From: Neopusillimonas maritima | GTDB lineage: Bacteria; Pseudomonadota; Gammaproteobacteria; Burkholderiales; Burkholderiaceae_B | Assembly (NCBI RefSeq): GCF_003576595.1 | Contig: NZ_NQOU01000003.1 | Span: 310,001 to 374,000 of the forward strand | Length of the DNA: 64,000 nt | Direction of reading: 5' to 3' | Notes under the pieces: generated by a model | Told to the model about the DNA's origin: nothing | Seen by the model: only the letters and a program-made list of their open reading frames with translations | The model's database searches: none | In this document: positions 29,853 to 38,477 of the stretch, piece after piece | Position numbering within the stretch: position 1 is the first letter of the stretch | Layout of the letters: every line of letters starts with the position of its first letter | Program-made: the position numbers and the translations under genes

Positions 29853-30326
29853 ATGAAACGTGCTTTTATAGGCCTTGGGGCAAACCTGGGGCCATCGTTG
29901 GAAACTTTAAAGCAAGCGGCGCTGCAACTGGCGGAGCACCCTCTTATTAGCGCCTTCCAGCTTTCTCCGCTATACAAAAGCAAGCCAGTTGACTCCCAAG
30001 GACCTGACTACGTTAATGCGGTCGCGAGCCTGCGCACGAGCCTTGAACCGGTTGCTTTGCTTGGGCTATTACAGGAAATGGAACAAGCTTACGGCCGTCA
30101 ACGGCCTTATCGGAATGCCCCACGAACACTCGACCTCGACCTGCTGCTGTACGAGGGAGTCAAATTGAACACAGACATACTCACTGTGCCCCACCCCCGC
30201 ATGCATTTACGGGCATTCGTACTGCAGCCCCTGCACGACCTGGAGCCTGAGCTCGCCTTGGATCAAGGTAGCCTGGCGGCGCTGCTTAAAGCATGCCGCC
30301 ACCAGGAAATCGAACGACTGTCGTAA
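29853..30326 (+). CDS. folK: 2-amino-4-hydroxy-6-hydroxymethyldihydropteridine pyrophosphokinase
   Basis: HPPK transfers pyrophosphate from ATP to 6-hydroxymethyl-7,8-dihydropterin in folate synthesis. The 157-residue protein begins MKRAFIGLGANLG and has the HPPK signature YRNAPRTLDLDLLLYEG (86-102), where Asp94 and Asp96 bind magnesium, then VPHPRMHLRAFVLQPL. It is the last gene of the hda-HAD-pcnB-folK run and is convergent with the fumarase gene. The 21-base gap holds part of a weak 6-bp hairpin without a T tract. Confidence 0.95.
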   Translation: MKRAFIGLGANLGPSLETLKQAALQLAEHPLISAFQLSPLYKSKPVDSQGPDYVNAVASLRTSLEPVALLGLLQEMEQAYGRQRPYRNAPRTLDLDLLLYEGVKLNTDILTVPHPRMHLRAFVLQPLHDLEPELALDQGSLAALLKACRHQEIERLS

Positions 30327-30347
30327 AGCGCTTTCAACTGCCTTGTA

Positions 30348-31871
30348 TCAGGCAGGCAAAATGGCTATTTCGGCAATGCGCGCCTGCCACTCTTTAGGGC
30401 CGGTTTGATGCACCGAGGTACCGTTTGCATCCACCGCCACAGTAACCGGCATATCCTTCACCTCGAACTCATAAATAGCTTCCATGCCCAAGTCTTCAAA
30501 GCCGGCAACCCGTGCGCCACGTATCGCTTTGGAAACCAGATACGCGGAACCGCCCACCGCCATTAAATAAGCCGACTTATGCTTGCTGATAGCCTCAATA
30601 GCCACTGGGCCACGCTCGGCTTTGCCAATCATGGCAATCAAACCGGTTTTCTCAAGCATCATATCGGTGAATTTGTCCATGCGCGTTGCCGTGGTGGGGC
30701 CGGCCGGGCCCACCACCTCTTCACGTACCGGATCCACGGGGCCGACATAATAAATAACCCGGTTCTTGAAATCGACCGGTAACGGCTCACCTTTTTCCAG
30801 CATTTCCTGAATACGCTTATGGGCAGCATCGCGGCCGGTAAGCATCTTGCCGGACAACAACAAGGTTTGCCCAGGCTTCCAGGAAGCGACCTCTTCCTTG
30901 GTGAGTGTGTCGAGATTCACTTGAGTTGACTTGTTGTAGTCGGGCGCCCAGTTAACATCGGGCCACAACGACAGGTCTGGCGGGGCCAGTTCGGCAGGGC
31001 CGGAGCCGTCGAGCTCGAAGTGCACGTGCCGGGTCGCAGCACAGTTGGGAATCATCGCAACGGGTTTGGAGGCCGCATGGGTGGGGAAAGTATTGATTTT
31101 AACGTCGAGTACGGTGGTTAGCCCGCCCAAGCCCTGCGCGCCGATACCCAGCGCATTCACTTTCTCATAAAGCTCGATACGTAACTCTTCCACCTTGTTC
31201 TGTGGGCCACGCGCCAACAAGTCATACATGTCGATATCGTCCATGAGCGACTGCTTGGCCATGAGCATGGCTTTCTCTGCTGTTCCCCCAACGCCGATAC
31301 CCAACATACCCGGCGGACACCAACCCGCGCCCATTTGCGGCACGGTTTTCAGCACCCAATCCACCAAAGAGTCGCTTGGGTTCAGCATGACAAACTTCGA
31401 TTTGTTCTCGGAACCGCCCCCTTTGGCAGCCACCTGAACATCGACTTTGTCGCCTTCAACCAGCTCGACATTCACAATACAGGGCGTGTTGTCGCGCGTA
31501 TTTTTGCGGGTAAACAAAGGATCGTTCAAAACCGACGCCCGCAACGGATTGTCGGGATTCAGATAGCCCTGGCGCACTCCTTCGTCGCACACATCCTGCA
31601 AACTGCGTTTGGCATCAATACGTACGTTCATGCCAATTTTCAGGAACACGTTCACAATCCCCGTATCCTGGCAAATGGGGCGATGCCCTTCCGCGCACAT
31701 GCGGGAGTTGGTCAGAATCTGGGCGATGGCATCTTTTGCCGCAGGATTCTGCTCGCGCTCATATGCACGGGCAAGATGCTGAATGTAATCGGCAGGATGA
31801 TAAAAACTGATGAACTGAACCGCGTCGGCAATCGACTGGATCAAATCGGCTTCTTTGATAATGGTCGTCAT
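30348..31871 (-). CDS. fumA: Class I (iron-sulfur) fumarate hydratase
   Basis: A single-chain 4Fe-4S fumarase converting fumarate to L-malate in the TCA cycle. The 507-residue length and order (alpha-type domain with CAEGHRPICQDTG and PPGMLGIGVGGTAEKAM, then beta-type domain with SGKMLTGRDAAHKRI and YYVGPVDP) match the FumA/FumB class. Candidate cluster cysteines are in the ICQDTG, GWCPPGM and PNCAATRH motifs. Oxygen-sensitive class I enzymes are often paired with a FumC elsewhere. The gene follows the enoyl-CoA hydratase by 33 bases. The symbol is by class, not a proven ortholog. Confidence 0.92.
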   Translation of the reverse strand: MTTIIKEADLIQSIADAVQFISFYHPADYIQHLARAYEREQNPAAKDAIAQILTNSRMCAEGHRPICQDTGIVNVFLKIGMNVRIDAKRSLQDVCDEGVRQGYLNPDNPLRASVLNDPLFTRKNTRDNTPCIVNVELVEGDKVDVQVAAKGGGSENKSKFVMLNPSDSLVDWVLKTVPQMGAGWCPPGMLGIGVGGTAEKAMLMAKQSLMDDIDMYDLLARGPQNKVEELRIELYEKVNALGIGAQGLGGLTTVLDVKINTFPTHAASKPVAMIPNCAATRHVHFELDGSGPAELAPPDLSLWPDVNWAPDYNKSTQVNLDTLTKEEVASWKPGQTLLLSGKMLTGRDAAHKRIQEMLEKGEPLPVDFKNRVIYYVGPVDPVREEVVGPAGPTTATRMDKFTDMMLEKTGLIAMIGKAERGPVAIEAISKHKSAYLMAVGGSAYLVSKAIRGARVAGFEDLGMEAIYEFEVKDMPVTVAVDANGTSVHQTGPKEWQARIAEIAILPA

Positions 31872-31904
31872 AATGAAAAGTCCGGATAAGAAATGGAATG
31901 ACTA

Positions 31905-32672
31905 TTATTTGCCTTGCCACACCGGCTTGCGCTTTTCAGCAAAAGCCGTGGCGCCTTCTTTAGCGTCGGCCGAGGCGAAAATATGGGCCACGCGAGGCCG
32001 TTGCAAGTCAAACATATCGGCCTGGCGCCAATCTTTCGACTCCAGAATAATTTTCTTTGCGGTACGTACGGCCAACGGACCATTTTCGGCAATCATGGCC
32101 CCCAATTCCTGCGCCGCCTCAACCGCCTTGCCCGATTCGGCCAAGCGATTCACCATGCCGAAGTGATACGCGCGTTCGGCCGACACCATTTCGCCGGTCA
32201 AGATGACTTCCATGGCAATATGGTGCGGAATGCGCTGGGGCAAACGCAGCATGCCGCCTGAACTGGGCACCAACCCACGCTTTGTCTCGGGTAAGCCAAA
32301 CTTCGCGTCATTGGCGGCCACAATCAGGTCGCACGCCAAGGCAAGCTCGCACCCCCCTGCCAATGCATAACCTTCCACTGCGGCAATCAGCGGTTTTTCA
32401 GGGCTCTTTTCACACAAACCACCCAGGCCTCGCCCTGGCACTAAAGGGCGCTGCCCCGTCTTGGCAAATGCCTTCAGATCCATCCCCGATGAAAACGTGC
32501 CGCCGGCACCGGTTAACACGCCAATAACAACATCGTCGTTGGCATCCAGCGCGTCGAATGCTTTCGCCATTTCAACAGCAGTTTCAAAATTGATTGCATT
32601 GCGGGCTTCGGGACGGTTGATGGATATCACCATAACGCGGTCAACCACCTCAATCTTCACGAGATCCGACAT
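31905..32672 (-). CDS. Enoyl-CoA hydratase/isomerase (crotonase) family
   Basis: A 255-residue crotonase-fold protein acting on a CoA thioester. The ATG at 32672 (MSDLVKIEVV) is fixed by AGGAG 9 bases upstream; the longer in-frame start lacks support. The oxyanion-hole segments are FSSGMDLKAF and ALAGGCELALACD; GLVPSSGGMLRLPQ gives the position where hydratases carry the second catalytic glutamate, and here the residue pattern SSG is atypical for classical hydratases (often GGTQRL). It could therefore be an isomerase, a hydratase of another substrate or a decarboxylase. It is upstream of the fumarase and divergent from glyQ. Confidence 0.85.
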   Translation of the reverse strand: MSDLVKIEVVDRVMVISINRPEARNAINFETAVEMAKAFDALDANDDVVIGVLTGAGGTFSSGMDLKAFAKTGQRPLVPGRGLGGLCEKSPEKPLIAAVEGYALAGGCELALACDLIVAANDAKFGLPETKRGLVPSSGGMLRLPQRIPHHIAMEVILTGEMVSAERAYHFGMVNRLAESGKAVEAAQELGAMIAENGPLAVRTAKKIILESKDWRQADMFDLQRPRVAHIFASADAKEGATAFAEKRKPVWQGK

Positions 32673-32845
32673 GTAAAAAGCTCCTGACACCTTGAAAGGT
32701 AAAGTAAAAAATAACTGGTAACCCGTTATCATACGTCGATTCGGCGTTCGAATAGAAATCGACCCTTAACCGGCAAATAAAGCTTTTTAACGAAGCACGT
32801 TAAAATCTCACACTTTGCGGCCATTTCGCGTTAAAGCGCTTACTC

Positions 32846-33748
32846 ATGCTCACGTTTCAGCAAATTATCCTGACACTTCAAAACTACTGGGACCAGCAAG
32901 GCTGTGTCCTGCTTCAACCCTACGATATGGAAGTGGGGGCGGGTACGTCTCACACTGCCACCTTCCTACGTGCCATCGGGCCGGAACCTTGGCGTGCCGC
33001 CTATGTTCAGCCCTCGCGGCGCCCTAAAGACGGGCGTTACGGCGAAAACCCAAACCGACTTCAACATTATTATCAGTATCAGGTAGTCCTGAAACCGGCC
33101 CCGCCCGATATCCTCGAGCTATATATCAACTCCTTGCGGGCACTCGGTATTCAACCTGAAGAACACGACATCCGTTTCGTTGAAGACGACTGGGAAAACC
33201 CAACGCTGGGGGCATGGGGCCTGGGCTGGGAAGTCTGGCTCAATGGTATGGAAGTGACGCAATTCACTTATTTTCAGCAGGTGGGCGGCCTCGATTGCAC
33301 GCCCACAACGGGCGAGATTACCTATGGCCTGGAACGTCTGGCCATGTATCTGCAAGGTGTTGAAAGTGTGTACGACCTTGTCTGGACGCAAGATGCGCAA
33401 GGCCGAAAAGTACTGTATCGCGACGTATTCCATCAAAACGAGGTTGAGCAATCCACCTACAACTTCGAATATGCGTCAACCGAAGCCTTGTTTCGCCACT
33501 TCAACGACTATGAAGCGGAAGCTGAAAAGCTCATTCAGGTTCCACTGGCGTTGCCCGCTTATGAACAAACGCTCAAAGCGGCTCATACATTCAACATGCT
33601 CGATGCGCGCGGCGCAATCAGCGTAACCGAACGTGCCGGCTATATTGCCCGCATTCGTAATTTGTCGCGTGCCGTTGCACATGCCTACTATGAATCACGA
33701 GAAAAGCTGGGTTTCCCCATGTTAGCTAAACAATCGGAGGCAGTTTGA
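32846..33748 (+). CDS. glyQ: Glycyl-tRNA synthetase alpha chain
   Basis: The catalytic class II alpha subunit of the alpha2beta2 bacterial glycyl-tRNA synthetase. The 300-residue protein starts [20 protein letters not shown] and has motif 1/2 elements [20 protein letters not shown] and [19 protein letters not shown], with motif 3 in [16 protein letters not shown]. It is coupled to glyS: the TGA (33746-33748) overlaps the glyS ATG. The upstream gap shared with the divergent crotonase gene contains a TAAAAT box about 35 bases before the ATG with no good -35. Confidence 0.97.
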   Translation: MLTFQQIILTLQNYWDQQGCVLLQPYDMEVGAGTSHTATFLRAIGPEPWRAAYVQPSRRPKDGRYGENPNRLQHYYQYQVVLKPAPPDILELYINSLRALGIQPEEHDIRFVEDDWENPTLGAWGLGWEVWLNGMEVTQFTYFQQVGGLDCTPTTGEITYGLERLAMYLQGVESVYDLVWTQDAQGRKVLYRDVFHQNEVEQSTYNFEYASTEALFRHFNDYEAEAEKLIQVPLALPAYEQTLKAAHTFNMLDARGAISVTERAGYIARIRNLSRAVAHAYYESREKLGFPMLAKQSEAV

Positions 33749-35901
33749 TGAATCACGCTGCCACACAAGAGACGCAACACCCCCTGTTGGTTGAACTGGT
33801 TACTGAAGAGCTTCCTCCGAAAGCACTCAGCAAGCTTGGCAAAGCCTTCGCCGATGGAATCACGACCGGATTGGCACAACAGCACTTGCTGGCCGAAGGC
33901 TGCACAACAACCTATTTCGCCACACCACGACGCCTCGCGGTAACGCTTAGCCACGTTCTGAAACAAGCCCCTGACCAGCCATTTGCAGAAAAGCTCATGC
34001 CGGTGAAAATCGGGTTGGACGAAAACGGTCAGGCAACAGCGGCTTTAAAGAAAAAGCTTGATGCGAAAGGTTGGAGCCATCTGCAACCCGAGAACCTGCA
34101 TACCGAGTCTGACGGCAAGCAAGACTACCTATACGCCAAAGGCACCGCCCAGGGTGCGCCACTAGCACAAGGCCTGCAAAAGGCATTGGAAGAGGCAGTT
34201 GCAAACCTGCCCATTCCCAAAGTCATGCGATACCAACTGGCCGACGGCGAAACCAGCGTAAAGTTTGTACGCCCGGCACACCAGCTGGTGGCGCTGCTTG
34301 GCGCAGATATTGTTCCGGTAACCCTGCTCGGGCTTGAGGCGGGCCGCACCTCCAGCGGACACCGTTTCATGGGGCAGCAATCAATCGGAATTCAATCGGC
34401 TGATACATACGAAACCCAACTCACTGAGGAAGGACGCATTATTCCCTCCTTCGAAGTGCGTCGTGACACAATCAGAAAACAGCTTGAAACGCACGCAAAC
34501 GCATTGGGTCACACAATTGGTAATGATCCGGAAACCTGGGCGTTACTCGATGAAGTAACCGCACTGGTGGAGCACCCCACGGTTTACACAGGCCAGTTCG
34601 ACCCGGCTTTCCTGGATGTTCCGGCAGAGTGCCTTATCCTTACCATGCGGTTGAATCAAAAGTACTTTCCTTTGTTTGATCCGGCTTCCGGCAAGCTTAC
34701 GCATCAATTCCTCATCGTAAGCAATATGGAAGTGGCAGACCCTTCCAACATCGTGGAAGGTAACGAACGCGTGGTCAGACCCCGCCTGGCCGACGCCCAA
34801 TTCTTCTACGACACCGATCGCAAAACCTCGCTGGCAAGCCGCGTTGAAGGGTTGGCAAGTCGCGTTTATCACAACAAACTGGGCTCTCAGCGTGAGCGTA
34901 TTGAACGCGTTCGTGCCATAGCGCGCCATGTCGCCGAGAAAATCGGCGCCAACACGAACGATGCCGACCGCGCCGCCCTGCTCGCAAAAGCAGACCTGAA
35001 CTCAAATATGGTGGGCGAATTCCCTGAGCTGCAAGGCATTATGGGCGGCTACTACGCGCAAGCCGACAACGAACCTGCGCCTGTGGTTAATGCCATTACC
35101 AGCCAATACCAGATTCGTCTTGAAAGCTCTGTAAATACCAGTAATGAAGCTGCCGTTGCGCTTTTTATTGCTGAACGCGCTGAAACACTGATCGGTATCT
35201 GGGGGATCGGCCTTGTACCCAGTGGGGAACGCGACCCGTATGGCCTTCGCCGAGCAGCGCTTGGGCTCATCAGTGCTTTCGAGCAGCTTGCCGCGGGCGA
35301 ATATTTAAAACCCGGCCAGCCCAATAAACTCACCATTACAGGGTTACTTGAATTCGCGCGAAGCACCTTTCGCGATACTCCTGTTAGCGAAAATGTTGTC
35401 GCCGAGGTAGGCCACTTTATTTATGAACGTTATCGCAACCTTCTAATGTCGGAGTTTGACCGAACGGTTATCGATGCAGTGCTTGAGCTTGAACCGCCAT
35501 TGAATGAAGTGCACGCGCGCATCCAGGCCTGCACTGCTTTTGCCGCACTACCCCAAGCGCAAAGCCTCGCCTCTGCAAATAAACGCATTGTCAATTTGCT
35601 TAAAAAGGCAAATGCGAACCTGCAAACCGTTGACCCGCAGTTACTTGAAGAGCCGGCAGAGCAAGCGCTGGAAAAACTCATTGACGAGCTTGAGCCACGC
35701 GCGCATCAGCAGTTCAAAGACGGCGATTTTCGCGGTAATCTAATGACTTTGTCGGGCGTGCGGGATGCCGTCGACCAATTTTTCAACGACGTCATGGTCA
35801 TGGCACCCGACCCCGCCCTGCGGGACAACCGTCTGGCCCTGCTGGGCCGGCTCAAACAACTCATGAATCAAGTAGCGGATATTTCCAGGTTAGCGCAGTG
35901 A
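33748..35901 (+). CDS. glyS: Glycyl-tRNA synthetase beta chain
   Basis: The tRNA-binding beta subunit, 717 residues. The ATG at 33748 is preceded by CGGAGG at a 7-base spacing, which decides against the TTG three bases earlier. N-terminal PLLVELVTEELPPKALSKLG, then YFATPRRLAV and SSGHRFMG, and the HD-like region with RVYHNKLGSQRERIERV are typical, ending with the anticodon-binding DALR-type domain. It overlaps gmhB by four bases (GTGA). Confidence 0.97.
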   Translation: MNHAATQETQHPLLVELVTEELPPKALSKLGKAFADGITTGLAQQHLLAEGCTTTYFATPRRLAVTLSHVLKQAPDQPFAEKLMPVKIGLDENGQATAALKKKLDAKGWSHLQPENLHTESDGKQDYLYAKGTAQGAPLAQGLQKALEEAVANLPIPKVMRYQLADGETSVKFVRPAHQLVALLGADIVPVTLLGLEAGRTSSGHRFMGQQSIGIQSADTYETQLTEEGRIIPSFEVRRDTIRKQLETHANALGHTIGNDPETWALLDEVTALVEHPTVYTGQFDPAFLDVPAECLILTMRLNQKYFPLFDPASGKLTHQFLIVSNMEVADPSNIVEGNERVVRPRLADAQFFYDTDRKTSLASRVEGLASRVYHNKLGSQRERIERVRAIARHVAEKIGANTNDADRAALLAKADLNSNMVGEFPELQGIMGGYYAQADNEPAPVVNAITSQYQIRLESSVNTSNEAAVALFIAERAETLIGIWGIGLVPSGERDPYGLRRAALGLISAFEQLAAGEYLKPGQPNKLTITGLLEFARSTFRDTPVSENVVAEVGHFIYERYRNLLMSEFDRTVIDAVLELEPPLNEVHARIQACTAFAALPQAQSLASANKRIVNLLKKANANLQTVDPQLLEEPAEQALEKLIDELEPRAHQQFKDGDFRGNLMTLSGVRDAVDQFFNDVMVMAPDPALRDNRLALLGRLKQLMNQVADISRLAQ

Positions 35902-36434
35902 AACTTGCCATTCTCGATCGCGACGGCGTCATTAACTTCGACAGCGAGGCATACATTAAAAGTCCCGACGAATGGGTCCCCATTCCCGGCAGCCTCGAAG
36001 CCATTTCACGTCTTTCGCATGCCGGTTGGCGTGTCGTTATTGCAAGTAACCAGTCGGGTCTGGCGCGAGGCCTGTTCAGCGTTGAAACGCTGAATGCCAT
36101 TCATGCAAAATTGCGCCATGAGCTTGCCCAGCTTGGCGGCCATGTCGACGCCATTTTTATCTGTCCTCACGGTCCCGACGACGGTTGCGAATGCCGCAAA
36201 CCTCGCCCCGGCCTATTTCACGATATAGCACGTCGTTACGATACAAAATTAGACCAGGTGCCCGCAGTGGGTGACTCCTGGCGCGACCTGCAGGCCGCCA
36301 GTGCGGCGGGGTGCGCCCCTTGGCTGGTCATGACGGGTAACGGCAAAAAAACATGGGCTAACGGTGACCTGCCCAGCGGAACGCAAGTGCGCGATACCCT
36401 AGCCGACGTTGTCGACGCTTGGCTGGAGGCCTGA
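35898..36434 (+). CDS. gmhB: D-glycero-beta-D-manno-heptose-1,7-bisphosphate 7-phosphatase
   Basis: GmhB removes the 7-phosphate in ADP-heptose synthesis for the LPS inner core. The 178-residue HAD protein has motif I ILDRDGVIN (Asp7, Asp9), the YIKSPDEWVPIPGS substrate loop, IASNQSG (motif II), and a structural zinc site formed by Cys89, His91, Cys97 and Cys99 (CPHGPDDGCEC), then KPRPG and VGDSWRDL. It starts with GTG overlapping the glyS stop, so it depends on translational coupling. The plsC gene follows with an AGGAGG-type site inside its 3' end. Confidence 0.94.
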   Translation: MKLAILDRDGVINFDSEAYIKSPDEWVPIPGSLEAISRLSHAGWRVVIASNQSGLARGLFSVETLNAIHAKLRHELAQLGGHVDAIFICPHGPDDGCECRKPRPGLFHDIARRYDTKLDQVPAVGDSWRDLQAASAAGCAPWLVMTGNGKKTWANGDLPSGTQVRDTLADVVDAWLEA

Positions 36435-36436
36435 AC

Positions 36437-37165
36437 ATGGCCTGGATACGCTCTGCGCTTTACATGGCGTTCCTTACCATTACCGTTATCCCTTATGCTT
36501 TTGCCTGCCTGGCTTGGTCGTTTCTGCCCTTGCATCAACGTTATCGGCTTACCATGGGCTGGCCCCGCGTGGCTATTTGGGGGGCACGCATCATTCTCGG
36601 TATCAAATGGCAAATCAAAGGGTGGGAGAACCTGCCGAACGGCCCGGCGGTCATTCTTGCCAAACATCAATCCGCTTGGGAAACTTTATTCCTACCTGCC
36701 TACCTGCCGCGGCAAGCCTGTTTTGTGTACAAAAAAGAGCTTCATCGCGTTCCATTTTTTGGTTGGGGGCTGGCTTTGCTGGGCATGATTCCAATCAACC
36801 GCAGCAAGGGGCGCGACGCCTTTGAACAAGTCGTGGAAATCGGGCAAAAAAGACTTAATGAAGGTCGCTGGCCGGTGCTCTTCCCAGAGGGCACCCGTGT
36901 CGCACCCGGCAAAACCGCCCGCTTCAAAACCGGCGGCGCCATGCTGGCTGTTCGCACTGGCGCACCGGTCGTGCCAATAGCGCTTAATTCAGGTGAGTGC
37001 TGGCCTCGCAACGCATTTATCAAAAAACCCGGTCACATTACCGTGTCAATTGGCCCTCCTATCGAAAGCACCGGCCATAACGCGGCCGAGGTTAACCAGC
37101 TTGTGCAAAAATGGATCGAATCGGAAATGCGCATTCTGAACCCGGAACGCTATGGCACCAAATGA
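36437..37165 (+). CDS. plsC: 1-acyl-sn-glycerol-3-phosphate acyltransferase
   Basis: PlsC acylates lysophosphatidic acid to phosphatidic acid at the inner membrane. The ATG at 36437 is fixed by GGAGGC six bases upstream and gives 242 residues. A TM helix spans about 7-30. The acyltransferase motif is KHQSAWE (76-82), an HX4E variant of the usual HX4D, as is common in betaproteobacterial PlsC, followed by FPEGTR and VVPIALNSGE. It overlaps the ygjP-like gene by 14 bases. Confidence 0.92.
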   Translation: MAWIRSALYMAFLTITVIPYAFACLAWSFLPLHQRYRLTMGWPRVAIWGARIILGIKWQIKGWENLPNGPAVILAKHQSAWETLFLPAYLPRQACFVYKKELHRVPFFGWGLALLGMIPINRSKGRDAFEQVVEIGQKRLNEGRWPVLFPEGTRVAPGKTARFKTGGAMLAVRTGAPVVPIALNSGECWPRNAFIKKPGHITVSIGPPIESTGHNAAEVNQLVQKWIESEMRILNPERYGTK

Positions 37166-38057
37166 ACAATTAGCACTGTTCGAATACGCATCACCCTCTG
37201 GGAAGCCCGAGAAGCCTCCCGCCCCCTCCCCTGCATTGCGAACCGAAAACGCGCACAACAGCGGCCCGATCCCAACGCCGCCGCCCCCTTCATTACCCGA
37301 TGGCGCGCAATGGCGAGAAACAGCAACCTCACTGCAAACAATTGGCTTCGTGTTACTGCGGTCACGCAGAAAAAGCATCGGCCTGCAAGTTAACGAAGAT
37401 GGCTTGCGTGTTACTGCACCCCGTTGGGTCAGTTTGAAACAGATCAACGCGGCAATCGACGATAAAGCCACCTGGATTCTGGCTAAAATCCGCCACCATC
37501 AGGAACGCAGAAAGAAACTGGCCTTAGCCGACACGCAATGGCACGACGGGGGAAGAATTCCCTATCTGGGAAATTTAATTGTTTTACGACTGGGTCTGGA
37601 AACACAAACCCGCTTTCGCGGCAACACGCAAGCGCCAAAGCCTGATGATGCATTGCTCATTGGTTTACCCGCTAACGCGGATCACCGCCGTGTCCGTGAC
37701 AGTACACACATGTGGCTGCAAGCGCGGGCAAAAGAATGGTTTGACCTACGCATTCGTTTTTTCACCCATCATCACCCGGACCTTTCCATTAACCGCTGGC
37801 GCCTTTCAAACGCAACAACCCGTTGGGGCTCATGCAATTCCGACCGGAATATCATGTTGAACTGGCGTCTGATTCATTTTGAACCCGACGTCATCGATTA
37901 CGTGATCGCACATGAACTGGCCCACCTGCGTCATATGGACCACAGCGCTTCTTTTTGGCGTGAGGTAGGTCGCTTGTGCCCCGGTTTCGAGCGCGCCCGT
38001 GATATCCTGCGGGGTCAAGATCCTGCATCCTTACCTTTGCTTCAAGGAGACTTCTGA
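37152..38057 (+). CDS. YgjP-like (DUF45/COG1451) zinc metalloprotein
   Basis: A 301-residue protein with a gluzincin-type site HELAHLRHMDH (254-264), preceded by the family motif RWGSCNSDRNIMLNWRLI. COG1451/DUF45 members resemble the WLM and SprT metalloproteases, but their substrate is unknown. The N-terminus is unusual: EQLALFEY (5-12) followed by a ~45-residue proline-rich, probably disordered linker before the conserved domain starts near residue 62. QLALF fits the beta-clamp-binding consensus QL[SDA]LF. It overlaps plsC by 14 bases and abuts gloA. Confidence 0.85.
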   Translation: MAPNEQLALFEYASPSGKPEKPPAPSPALRTENAHNSGPIPTPPPPSLPDGAQWRETATSLQTIGFVLLRSRRKSIGLQVNEDGLRVTAPRWVSLKQINAAIDDKATWILAKIRHHQERRKKLALADTQWHDGGRIPYLGNLIVLRLGLETQTRFRGNTQAPKPDDALLIGLPANADHRRVRDSTHMWLQARAKEWFDLRIRFFTHHHPDLSINRWRLSNATTRWGSCNSDRNIMLNWRLIHFEPDVIDYVIAHELAHLRHMDHSASFWREVGRLCPGFERARDILRGQDPASLPLLQGDF

Positions 38058-38453
38058 ATGCGAATACTGCACACCATGTTGCGCGTTGGCAACCTTGACC
38101 GTTCCCTGGCCTTTTACACGGAAGTTTTAGGGATGCGTCTGCTGCGTAAACAAGATTACCCAGGTGGAAAATTCACCCTCGCTTTTGTCGGCTATCAAGA
38201 CGAAGCGGACGGCGCTGTTATCGAACTGACATACAACTGGGATACCGACCAATACGACCTTGGAAACGGTTACGGCCATATCGCCCTGGAAGTAGAAGAT
38301 GCTTACGCGGCCTGTGAGACCATTCGCAATAAGGGTGGTAATGTCGTGCGGGATGCGGGCCCCATGAAGCACAGCACCACGGTTATTGCGTTCGTCGAAG
38401 ACCCAGACGGCTACAAAATCGAGCTGATTCAGCGTAAAGGCCGCGCCGACTAA
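38058..38453 (+). CDS. gloA: Lactoylglutathione lyase (glyoxalase I)
   Basis: Isomerises the methylglyoxal-glutathione hemithioacetal to S-lactoylglutathione. The 131-residue monomeric unit has the four metal ligands expected for the Ni-type enzyme: His5 (RILHTMLRV), Glu56 (VIELTYNW), His74 (YGHIALEV) and Glu122 (KIELIQRK). It begins at the base following the YgjP-like stop, with AAGGAG just upstream, so it has its own ribosome binding site. It is the last gene of the glyQS-gmhB-plsC-ygjP-gloA run. Confidence 0.96.
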   Translation: MRILHTMLRVGNLDRSLAFYTEVLGMRLLRKQDYPGGKFTLAFVGYQDEADGAVIELTYNWDTDQYDLGNGYGHIALEVEDAYAACETIRNKGGNVVRDAGPMKHSTTVIAFVEDPDGYKIELIQRKGRAD

Positions 38454-38477
38454 AGCAGCACAACCGCTTACCCAACG

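Noticed and set aside
30338-30355. 6-bp hairpin CTGCCT/AGGCAG between folK and fumA
   Set aside because: Short stem, no T tract on either strand and overlaps the fumarase coding end; not counted as a terminator.
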